From: Tissierella sp032104385
GTDB taxonomy: Bacteria > Bacillota > Clostridia > Tissierellales > Tissierellaceae
Assembly: GCF_032104385.1 (NCBI RefSeq)
Contig: NZ_DAMCHJ010000001.1
Span: 343,218-407,217 of the forward strand
Reading direction: 5' to 3'
Length of the DNA: 64,000 nt
Shown: positions 54,319-62,144 of the stretch, piece after piece
Numbering within the stretch: the stretch's first letter is position 1
How the letters are laid out: each line of letters begins with the position of its first letter
Program-made: the position numbers and the translations under genes
Notes under the pieces: model-generated
Told to the model about the DNA's origin: nothing
What the model saw: the letters and a program-made list of their open reading frames with translations, nothing else
The model's database searches: none

Positions 54319-55644
54319 CTAAAATTCTTTCATAGTCTTAGTTGACCAACCTGCTATTCTATCTCCACAGAACATTGCATTATTTTCCATAATAATTGAG
54401 CCATCTTCTCTAACAGAAGCTCCTAATATTTCGTCATATGCCCATCCTCCAGATAATCCATCTCTGGCTAAAGCTTGTAATTCACCTATTACTTTATCAG
54501 CTGGAGGAAGTTCAATTAATTGAGAAACGTTTCCTGTAGACACCAGTGCATTTGCTTTTTCATCTAATGTAACAAGTGGTTGGGAAGCTCCATCTCTACC
54601 TGTACATTCATTACTTATACCTACTGTCTTTACACCTACATCTTCTAATGCAGCAAGACATAAAATATAATCTGCATCAGGATTTCCATATCCTTCTTCA
54701 GTAACTATAGCTCCATCAGCTCCTAAAGATTTTGCCATCTGAGCTACAAATATAGCTGAACGTTTCTTTTGTTCTAAGGATACGTTTAAGTTTGACATGA
54801 TAACACCTAAGAAGTTAATGGATTTTCCATGTTCTTTATATAATTCTTTAATAGTAGGGAAATTTTGGAAGTCATAAGTTGCCCATTTTGATGATGCTGG
54901 CATGAAACTACCAGATATCAATGCTCCATCTAATACTTCGTTTGGATTCATAAAAGAAGGAACATATTTATTCATATCCCATCCATATACTAAGTCATTA
55001 TATCCCAATTCCTCCATTTGAGATTGAGGTTGCATCACTAATACAACTGATGGAAGCTTGTTTATTTCTTCTGATCTTTTAGTTATTGGCTCTAACTCAA
55101 ATGTTTCAATTTCTTCCGGTTTTAAATCTTTCACTGTATTTCCTAAATATTCTGCAAATCTATGGGATGCCCATCTAATTGCTCTATTTTTCTTTTGTTG
55201 CTCAAATCTTTCAAACTCCTCATCTGTGTCCGCTACTATACAGATATTTATTAACTCAGAAAATAGAGTATACTTAGCTCCTTCTCCACCCATATCGATT
55301 AATCCATCACCAAAGCTGCCATAGTGCATGCCTACGCCTAGAACACTGCATCCTTTCAATGCATGTACTCTTCCATTACCTGTGGCTTCAACATCTCCTG
55401 TAACTCCGGGAAATACTGGTCTACCATCTGGACGAATTCTTGGTTCTACAGCCTCTTTAACTGGAACTATTCTTGTACTCTCACCTGGCTTGGCTATTAC
55501 TATGTCGAGATCTATAATGTGTTCATCTTCTTTGATAAAAGCCATAGCTTCTTCCTTATTTATGGAAAGAATTCCATTATTAAACATGGTTTTCTCTCCA
55601 AAAACAACATCTTTTACTTGGAAATTACCAATTTCTAGTTTCAT
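54319..55644 (-). CDS. grdH: betaine/sarcosine reductase component B, GrdH/GrdG-type subunit
   Basis: This 441-residue partner subunit carries the family motifs KPGESTRIVPVKEAVEPR, DMGGEGAKYT and SNECTGRDGASQ. In the glycine form (GrdE) autocleavage at a cysteine makes a pyruvoyl group; here the matching stretch is GALISGSFMPASSKW with no cysteine, so it belongs to the betaine/sarcosine branch and may be processed differently or not at all. It lies 11 bases upstream of the selenoprotein gene. The start is ATG behind AAGGAGTG. Confidence 0.9.
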   Translation of the reverse strand: MKLEIGNFQVKDVVFGEKTMFNNGILSINKEEAMAFIKEDEHIIDLDIVIAKPGESTRIVPVKEAVEPRIRPDGRPVFPGVTGDVEATGNGRVHALKGCSVLGVGMHYGSFGDGLIDMGGEGAKYTLFSELINICIVADTDEEFERFEQQKKNRAIRWASHRFAEYLGNTVKDLKPEEIETFELEPITKRSEEINKLPSVVLVMQPQSQMEELGYNDLVYGWDMNKYVPSFMNPNEVLDGALISGSFMPASSKWATYDFQNFPTIKELYKEHGKSINFLGVIMSNLNVSLEQKKRSAIFVAQMAKSLGADGAIVTEEGYGNPDADYILCLAALEDVGVKTVGISNECTGRDGASQPLVTLDEKANALVSTGNVSQLIELPPADKVIGELQALARDGLSGGWAYDEILGASVREDGSIIMENNAMFCGDRIAGWSTKTMKEF

Positions 55645-55663
55645 CTCTTCACTCCTTTTAAAT

Positions 55664-55719
55664 TAATCATGATTATGTTTGTTAAACATCATGTTATCAT
55701 AATCATGATTATATTTCAA
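55664..55719 (-). promoter_or_regulatory. grd promoter with twin palindromic operators
   Basis: TAATCATGATTA occurs at 55664-55675 and again at 55700-55711, 36 bp apart, the second inside a 14-bp palindrome. TTGAAA (55714-55719) and TAACAT (55691-55696) are 17 bases apart, so the second operator fills the spacer. The divergent TetR gene is the likely source of the binder. Confidence 0.6.
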
Positions 55720-55917
55720 TCATAATTATAGATAATTTTTAAAATATTTTTAATAATATAGATAAACTTAATACTTAACTAGTATGTTCCTTCATAGAGT
55801 TATTTATATATCTTTTATTTTAAATACTTATATTAAGTTAATAGTTATAATTAATTTGTACAATATCCTTTTTTATGCTAATATATCTTTAGAAAAATAA
55901 TTAAATTTGGTGATATA

Positions 55918-56586
55918 ATGACAAATAAAGAAATACAAAGAAAAAGAATGATGTCATATTTTATTAACGCAACTGATGAATTAATATACGAAGAAGGAAT
56001 CAATGGAATAACTTTAAGAAAAGTGGCTGACAGAGCTGGCTATAATAGTGCAACTTTATATAATTATTTTGAAAATTTAGATCACTTACTTTTCTATGCG
56101 GCTATGAGAAATATAAAGGACTATGCTCTTGCTTTAAATACATATTTAATTGATGCAAAAAATTCAATGGATGTCTTTTTAAAGGTCTGGGAATGTTTTT
56201 GTGACTATGCCTATGATAAGCCAGAAATATATAATGCCATTTTCTTCCCTAATTTGGAAAAACCTTTCGAAGATTATGTGGCTGAGTATTATAAGCTTTT
56301 TCCCGAAGATATGGTTAGTAGTGATGAAAATATTTCTACTATGCTCTTAAAAAGGGATATTAATAAAAGAGGTGAAACCACTGTAATTGGATGTGTAGAT
56401 GAAGGTTATATTCGTCCCGAAGATGCAAATAAATTAAATGATATGACACTTTTAATCTTTGAAGGTATGCTAAAAAGAGTATTAATGAACAAAATTTCCT
56501 ATGATGACGCAAGAAATAATACTATGGATTATATTAAATCCATAGTAGAAAGATTTTTAATTAAAGAATATGATTTTTATTATTAA
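55918..56586 (+). CDS. TetR-family regulator
   Basis: The protein is 222 residues. The HTH reads GINGITLRKVADRAGYNSATLYNYFENLDHLL (about 25-56). The ligand domain contains a DYAYDKPEIYNAIFFPNLEKPF segment. It is divergent from grdH with 270 bases between, a gap that holds two palindromic sites. It probably controls the grd/BCCT genes in response to a substrate; the ligand is unknown. Confidence 0.88.
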   Translation: MTNKEIQRKRMMSYFINATDELIYEEGINGITLRKVADRAGYNSATLYNYFENLDHLLFYAAMRNIKDYALALNTYLIDAKNSMDVFLKVWECFCDYAYDKPEIYNAIFFPNLEKPFEDYVAEYYKLFPEDMVSSDENISTMLLKRDINKRGETTVIGCVDEGYIRPEDANKLNDMTLLIFEGMLKRVLMNKISYDDARNNTMDYIKSIVERFLIKEYDFYY

Positions 56587-56612
56587 AAAACTCCTTAAAT
56601 AAGGAGTTTTTT
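56585..56612. terminator. terminator of the TetR gene
   Basis: AAAAAACTCCTTA and TAAGGAGTTTTTT form a perfect 13-bp stem with T6, also usable by the convergent hydrolase gene. Confidence 0.9.
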
Positions 56613-56642
56613 CTATTGATAAATCCCTCATTTGACTTAAAT

Positions 56643-57467
56643 CTAAGATTTATCAATTCCATGTTGAATGAATTCTTCAATGATACTATTGAACTTAATA
56701 GGATTTTCATTTACTAGCAAATGAGTACAATTTTCAAAGACTACAATTTTAGATTTGCATATATTTGAGCAAATATAACTCGCAGTATCAATTGAATAAA
56801 AAGTACTTTTTTCACCAAATATTATTAAAGTTGGTACATTTATTTTGGCTAAAATAGCTCTATAATCTTTTTCTATCATTGATTTCCACATAGAGTACAT
56901 TACATGAGGTGAATTTTTATTCATCTTATCCATTGCAATATTAAACTGATTTTCATTCAAATATGGAACCATTATCTTTATAAAGTTTTCTGCAAAATCC
57001 ATCCAATTGTTTTTTATTAGTTTTAAATCCTTTAAAGCATCTTCCATACTATATCTTCCATGATATAAACCTAAATTCCAATTACTATCATTTATAACCT
57101 TAGGACTTTTATCAATAATACATATTTTAGATATATTTTCTAAATCAAATAAATTTATATATTCAAATATAATAGATACTCCCATAGACCAGCCAACTAA
57201 CATTACTCCTTCTAATTCTAGATAGTCTATAAGTTCTCTTAAATCTAATGCAAATCTTTCTAGATTTAATCCGTAGTCTACCTTTTCTGATATACCATGA
57301 CCTCTTAAATCATAAGTAATCACTTTGTATTTCTTAGATAATACTCTTTGCTGTATCCTAAAACAATTATGATTTTCTGTAAATCCATGAATAAAAATTA
57401 TTGGAAAACCTTCTCCTTTAATTTCATAATATATATTTACATTATCACTTGTAATAAAGAAACTCAT
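56643..57467 (-). CDS. alpha/beta-fold hydrolase
   Basis: The protein is about 274 residues. The oxyanion HGFTENHN, DLRGHG, nucleophile elbow GWSMG (serine near 96) and late histidine in FENCTHLL complete the triad layout. The substrate is unknown; the family includes esterases and lipases. There is no signal peptide. The ATG at 57467 follows AGGATGTG by 6 bases. It stands between the TetR gene and a transporter without clear linkage. Confidence 0.85.
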   Translation of the reverse strand: MSFFITSDNVNIYYEIKGEGFPIIFIHGFTENHNCFRIQQRVLSKKYKVITYDLRGHGISEKVDYGLNLERFALDLRELIDYLELEGVMLVGWSMGVSIIFEYINLFDLENISKICIIDKSPKVINDSNWNLGLYHGRYSMEDALKDLKLIKNNWMDFAENFIKIMVPYLNENQFNIAMDKMNKNSPHVMYSMWKSMIEKDYRAILAKINVPTLIIFGEKSTFYSIDTASYICSNICKSKIVVFENCTHLLVNENPIKFNSIIEEFIQHGIDKS

Positions 57468-57541
57468 AAATATCACATCCTAATTGCTTTTCATTAATAA
57501 TTATATATCATTTAAGGAATTTTAAAGACCATGTTCTACAT

Positions 57542-58570
57542 TTATAAGACTATCAAAATAAAAAGTAAAATGACAAATCCTATTACTCCAGAAATTGGAT
57601 ATAATATTGCTACTAAATTAGAAAATCCAAATTTGGCTAGAGGAATAGATAACAAACAGAATAAAGTTATTATAAGATTCTTATACTTATTTTTAGATAC
57701 TTTATTCATAAAACTAAAACCATTAGCCAATGCAGTGGTAAACATTGCAACCCATAATATAATTGAATAAAATTTTCTATATCCATTTCCTATATAATTG
57801 CATATTCTCAACATTGGAATATCTAAAACAGCCACTTCATCATAATAAACAAGCATGGAACTTAATATAGATAAACCAAGAATAAGTAATATTATTCCTC
57901 CTGATATACCTCCTAGAATAGCTGTTTTTTTGCTATCTATCAATGGTAATAAAGAAGAAAATACTGTAATAATAATTAGTGAGTTAGAACCTAGATATAA
58001 AAGAGAAGATGTCAAAAAATTTCCTTTCAGCGTTAAATCTACTCCATTTATATTAGATAAATGATATCCCTCTTTTATATTTAGATATATAGATGTAAAT
58101 ATAATGCCTATAACAAGTAAAGGTACTAACAAGGAGTTAATAAAAGAAAGTCCTTCCAAACTAAATAAAAATACTATAAATGACATAACTAACATTACAA
58201 TAATCCCAAAGTCAAAGGATATATCTAATTCTTCCTTAAATATTGCACCACTACCTGCAACCATAACACTAAATCCTGTATATAAGAAAATTGTCATTAC
58301 ACCATTTAATATTAATCCAAATTTTTTTCCAAATAATTTACATATTAATTCTTCAAATCCATTTATTCTATTATTGTATATCTTTAAAAGGAGTAATCCT
58401 CCTATTAAAGAAAATAATATTCCTGATATGATTATACCAAAAATTCCCTTTACCCCATATACTCCAAAAAATTCTATAATTTCTCTCCCTGAAGCAAAAC
58501 CTGCCCCTATAACTGTACCTACATATATTGATGCTATTTTCATCCATCTATTATTGATCTTTTTCATCAT
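57542..58570 (-). CDS. YkvI-like transporter of the APC superfamily
   Basis: This 342-residue membrane protein has about ten helices. The first contains the unwound-helix motif GTVIGAGFASGREI typical of the LeuT-fold YkvI family. Amino acids or other small solutes may be its substrate; this is not established. The GGGGGAAG site precedes two consecutive ATG codons, either of which can serve. It is separated from the upstream hbd-like gene by a strong palindromic terminator. Confidence 0.8.
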   Translation of the reverse strand: MMKKINNRWMKIASIYVGTVIGAGFASGREIIEFFGVYGVKGIFGIIISGILFSLIGGLLLLKIYNNRINGFEELICKLFGKKFGLILNGVMTIFLYTGFSVMVAGSGAIFKEELDISFDFGIIVMLVMSFIVFLFSLEGLSFINSLLVPLLVIGIIFTSIYLNIKEGYHLSNINGVDLTLKGNFLTSSLLYLGSNSLIIITVFSSLLPLIDSKKTAILGGISGGIILLILGLSILSSMLVYYDEVAVLDIPMLRICNYIGNGYRKFYSIILWVAMFTTALANGFSFMNKVSKNKYKNLIITLFCLLSIPLAKFGFSNLVAILYPISGVIGFVILLFILIVL

Positions 58571-58626
58571 CTTCCCCCTTCCAATATTTAATAATATTAG
58601 AATAGGGCTTATCCTATAACAATTTA

Positions 58627-58674
58627 GTATAAAAGAAGTTCTACTCTTAATTAAGAGTAGAACTTCTTTTATAC
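58627..58674 (-). terminator. perfect 48-bp palindrome ending the hbd operon
   Basis: Two 24-base arms, core CTACTCTTAATTAAGAGTAG, match exactly. The stop codon of the 3-hydroxyacyl-CoA dehydrogenase gene lies within the first arm on the minus strand. Used as RNA, it makes a very stable stem. Confidence 0.8.
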
Positions 58675-59613
58675 ATTGTGTATATGTTTTAACATCTTGA
58701 AGAACATTTTATCTCTTCTCTTTATTGCTTCCTCATCTTTACCGTATGAATAATCATAGAAACCTTTCTTTGATTTAACACCTAATTCTTTGTTATTCAT
58801 TAATTTTTTCAATATTTCTTGTGGTTCTTTTACATCAGATAAATCATTAAATAGATATGAAGATATATAGTAAAATGTATCTAATCCGCCTAAATCTGCT
58901 GTTTCTAAAGGTCCTATTATTGGATATCTAAAACCAGGACCATATTTCATAGCTCTATCTACATCTTCAAATGTAGCTATTCCTTTTTCCACTATATTTA
59001 ATGCCTCTCTAAATACAGCAAATTGTATTCTATTACCTATAAATCCTGGGACATCTTTTTGAACTACTACTGGTTCCTTATCTATTTTCTTTAATAATTC
59101 CAATAGTATATTTATAATTTCATCCTTAGTTCCATCTCCTTTAATTAATTCAACTAATGGTATAATATGAGGTGGATTCCAAAAATGCATTCCTATAAAT
59201 CTACCTTTATTCTCTACCTTCTCAGATATTTCTGTAATACTAAGGCCAGATGTATTTGTTGCAAATATAACATCAGCCCTAGCTATTCCTTCAACTTCCT
59301 TCCAAAAATCCTGTTTTATATCCATTTTTTCTATGATAGCTTCAATTATTAAATCGCAATCTGAAAATACTTTTTTATCTACATTATATTTTATATTTTT
59401 TATTGTATTTTTAACTTCTGACTCTCCCATAAGTCCTTCTTCAATTAGACTTCTATTAAATATAGATACTAATTTTTTAGAGTTTTCTAGAAATTCTTCT
59501 TTAACATCAGTTACTACTACTTCATATCCCTTTCGTGCAAATATCTGAGCTATACCAGAACCCATAGTACCTGCTCCTGCTATACCTATTTTTTTAATCT
59601 TTTCCAAATTCAT
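58669..59613 (-). CDS. 3-hydroxyacyl-CoA dehydrogenase family protein
   Basis: The protein is 314 residues. The NAD-binding motif GAGTMGSGIAQ opens a Rossmann domain; catalytic serine/histidine/asparagine lie in ATNTSGLSITEI, GMHFWNPPH and DVPGFIGNR. The C-domain spans about 190-290. It oxidises or reduces 3-hydroxyacyl compounds. In operon with 3-hydroxybutyrate dehydrogenase and a GntP permease it may act on hydroxybutyryl-CoA. L-carnitine dehydrogenases are close relatives, an alternative given the betaine genes nearby. Confidence 0.88.
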   Translation of the reverse strand: MNLEKIKKIGIAGAGTMGSGIAQIFARKGYEVVVTDVKEEFLENSKKLVSIFNRSLIEEGLMGESEVKNTIKNIKYNVDKKVFSDCDLIIEAIIEKMDIKQDFWKEVEGIARADVIFATNTSGLSITEISEKVENKGRFIGMHFWNPPHIIPLVELIKGDGTKDEIINILLELLKKIDKEPVVVQKDVPGFIGNRIQFAVFREALNIVEKGIATFEDVDRAMKYGPGFRYPIIGPLETADLGGLDTFYYISSYLFNDLSDVKEPQEILKKLMNNKELGVKSKKGFYDYSYGKDEEAIKRRDKMFFKMLKHIHNV

Positions 59614-59684
59614 TTTATACCCTCCTTTGATTAATAACTCCTACCTTATAAAGATTAGGAAGGGAATTATCTCTTATTTATCTT

Positions 59685-60974
59685 TTAATAAATTCCTAAA
59701 TTTGCAATAATTATAGCTGGTATAGATGATAGTACAGGTAATACTAGAGAAGTAATAAAAATATCTATATAAGATTCTTTATGAGTCATACCAGTTATAG
59801 CTAATAGTGTTAATACTGCACCATTATGAGGAAGGGTATCAAGACCTCCAGATGCTAAAGATGCTATTCTATGAAAAGCCTGAGGACTTATCCCTGTTTC
59901 TAATGCTAATTGATAGTATTTATCTCCTAAGGCTGCTAATGCTATTCCCATTCCTCCTGAAGCTGAGCCAGTTGCTCCAGCTAAAATATTAACTGCTACA
60001 GCTTCAGAAATAAGTGGACTACCTTTGATTCCAAGAACTAAATCAGTTAAAGTTTGAAAACCAGGTACTGCTCTTACTATTGCACCAAAACCAACTGCAG
60101 CAGATGTATTGATAATAGCTGTAATAGAGCCTGTTGCCCCAGCACTAATGGTTTTAGTAAATCCTTTATAAAGTTTAACATTAGTTAGCATTGATAGTAT
60201 TATACCTGAAATTAATGCAAGAACAATATCCCAATTTAATAAGTTTAGTGTCAATATTACTGAAAGCAAAGGTAAAACTGATATAAATGGATTTGGTAAA
60301 TTCACTAATACCTCTTCATTATTTTCTTGTTTTTTTGGGGGTTCAGTAAATACATCACCTTTTGTGAAAAGTTTTTTCTCTCTCCATATAAGATATGAAT
60401 AACCTAATCCAAACATAAATAAAGCTGCTACAGTTCCCATTATAGGGGCTGCAGTAGGTGTTGTATGAAAATAATCCATTGGAATAAGGTTTTGTATTTG
60501 AGGTGTTCCAGGTACTGCCGTCATAGTAAAAGTAAAAGATCCAAGAGCTATTGCTCCAGGTATAAGTTTTCTAGAAATGTTAGCTTCTCTAAATAAAGCT
60601 ACTGCTAAAGGATACATTGCAAATACAACTACAAACAAACTAATACCTCCATAGGTTAATACTGCACAACCAATAACCACGCCTAAAATTGCTCTTTTTG
60701 CACCAAATACTTTAGTTAACCATTGAGCTATGGATCTAGCAGCACCAGTATAATCCATTAAATGACCAAATATTGCTCCTAACATAAATACAGGAAACCA
60801 AGATTTTGTAAAACCTACAAAACCAGTCATATAAGTATCCTTATATGCTGGAAGTAACTCAAGTTTACCTGTTAAAGCTACTACTAATGCACATAGTGGA
60901 GCTACCCAGATTATAGAGTATCCTCTGTAAGCTAAGAACATCAATAACACTAATCCAATAATAATACCTAGCAT
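59685..60974 (-). CDS. GntP-family permease
   Basis: The 429-residue permease has about twelve helices. GAIFGHLMDYTGAARSIA, the AGATGSASGGMGIALAALG stretch and SGGLDTLPHNGAVLTLL are typical of GntP/CitMHS-like carriers for gluconate or hydroxy acids. Its operon partners point to 3-hydroxybutyrate or a similar acid as substrate. The start is ATG behind AAGGGGG. Confidence 0.88.
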   Translation of the reverse strand: MLGIIIGLVLLMFLAYRGYSIIWVAPLCALVVALTGKLELLPAYKDTYMTGFVGFTKSWFPVFMLGAIFGHLMDYTGAARSIAQWLTKVFGAKRAILGVVIGCAVLTYGGISLFVVVFAMYPLAVALFREANISRKLIPGAIALGSFTFTMTAVPGTPQIQNLIPMDYFHTTPTAAPIMGTVAALFMFGLGYSYLIWREKKLFTKGDVFTEPPKKQENNEEVLVNLPNPFISVLPLLSVILTLNLLNWDIVLALISGIILSMLTNVKLYKGFTKTISAGATGSITAIINTSAAVGFGAIVRAVPGFQTLTDLVLGIKGSPLISEAVAVNILAGATGSASGGMGIALAALGDKYYQLALETGISPQAFHRIASLASGGLDTLPHNGAVLTLLAITGMTHKESYIDIFITSLVLPVLSSIPAIIIANLGIY

Positions 60975-61067
60975 AATTTATTTCCCCCTTTTCTTTTACT
61001 CAATATTCTATTAATCTTTTGTTTTTAATAATTTAATCTTTTGTTTTTCTATTAAACTAAAGTATTT

Positions 61068-61829
61068 CTAGCCAGCTGTCCAGCCACCATCTATTGTAAG
61101 GGTTGATCCTGTAATGTGTTCTCCTGCATTTGAACACAAGAATTTAGCCACATCTGCAATAGTTTCAGGCTCTATTAGTTTTTTAACTGCTGCTTTTTGT
61201 AACATTACTTTTTCAATAACTTCTTCCCTTGATATTCCATGGGATGCTGCCTGAGCATCAATTTGATTATCTACTAAAGGGGTTCTAACATATGCAGGAC
61301 AAATTGAATTTACAGTTATTCCATAAGAGCCTCCCTCTAATGCAGCAGTTTTTGTTAGTCCTGAAAGACCATGTTTTGCTGAAACATAAGCTACTTTGAA
61401 TTCTGATGCTACTAATCCATGAATTGAGTTTAAATTTATTATTCTTCCCCAACCTTGCTCCTTCATTGAATTCCATACATATTTAGTTAATAGAAACGGA
61501 GCAGTTAGCATCAAATTAATCATAAAATCCCATTTATCCTCTGGAAAATCTTCTATTGGAGATACTGTTTGAATTCCCGCAACATTTATAAGAATATCTA
61601 CTTTTGAATATTTATCTAAAGTATAATCAACTAAACTCTTACAACCTTGTCTTGTACTTAAATCTACCTTAAAATAATCTGCGTTTATTCTTTCTGATTC
61701 ATTTTTTAATCTTTCTTCATTAATATCAGCCATAACTACCTTAGCACCATCTTTAGAAAAAGCTTCTGCAACTGCTAATCCAATTCCACTAGCCGCCCCT
61801 GTTATGATACATATTTTATTTCCTAACAT
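61068..61829 (-). CDS. 3-hydroxybutyrate dehydrogenase (SDR)
   Basis: This short-chain dehydrogenase has 253 residues. It has GAASGIG at the NAD site, NVAG, catalytic serine in NLNSIHGLV, and YVSAK (Tyr-Lys). The segment LQKAAVKKLIEPETIADVAKFL and the ending TGSTLTIDGGWTAG are typical of bacterial D-3-hydroxybutyrate dehydrogenases, which make acetoacetate. It is first in a sigma-54 operon with a GntP permease and a 3-hydroxyacyl-CoA dehydrogenase. The ATG follows GAGGAGG. Confidence 0.9.
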   Translation of the reverse strand: MLGNKICIITGAASGIGLAVAEAFSKDGAKVVMADINEERLKNESERINADYFKVDLSTRQGCKSLVDYTLDKYSKVDILINVAGIQTVSPIEDFPEDKWDFMINLMLTAPFLLTKYVWNSMKEQGWGRIINLNSIHGLVASEFKVAYVSAKHGLSGLTKTAALEGGSYGITVNSICPAYVRTPLVDNQIDAQAASHGISREEVIEKVMLQKAAVKKLIEPETIADVAKFLCSNAGEHITGSTLTIDGGWTAG

Positions 61830-61869
61830 TTTTATACCTCCTCAATTTAATTTATTCGATAATTAATAT

Positions 61870-61885
61870 AGCAAAATTCGTGCCA
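61870..61885 (-). promoter_or_regulatory. sigma-54 promoter of the hydroxybutyrate operon
   Basis: On the minus strand the site reads TGGCACG-AATT-TTGCT, a full match to the -24/-12 consensus. It lies 41 bases upstream of the dehydrogenase start. Confidence 0.92.
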
Positions 61886-61939
61886 CTAGAATTTAACTTT
61901 AATGTTAGATTTTTATCTAAATATCTGGATTAAAACAAA

Positions 61940-61976
61940 AAAACAAGTATATTTGCCATCATAATATACTTGTTTT
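61940..61976 (-). terminator. terminator of the enhancer-binding-protein gene
   Basis: AAAACAAGTATAT and ATATACTTGTTTT make a 13-bp stem, followed by a T-rich tract on the minus strand. It lies between the upstream sites and the sigma-54 promoter. Confidence 0.8.
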
Positions 61977-62016
61977 TAGATAATCTTTTATTTTTATTTA
62001 TAATTTTTTAGATTAA

Positions 62017-62076
62017 TGTAAGATTACGTTTACATTAATTTACTTTAAATTAATGAAGTGTAAATATTTCCTTACA
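62017..62076. promoter_or_regulatory. paired upstream activator sites
   Basis: TGTAA-N8-TTACA occurs at 62017-62034 and again at 62059-62076. The start-to-start distance is 42 bp, four helical turns, placing both dyads on one face of DNA. They stand 130-190 bp before the sigma-54 promoter, as enhancers do. Confidence 0.75.
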
Positions 62077-62144
62077 CTATTTTATTATATCTAATCTGGA
62101 TGTAAATTTTTCCGATAATTATAAGAATTGTCAGAAAAATAACA

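Noticed and set aside
58104..58619. 171-residue frame opposite the YkvI-like gene
   Set aside because: It mirrors hydrophobic codons of a clear membrane protein, has no ribosome site and is proline/isoleucine biased like antisense frames.
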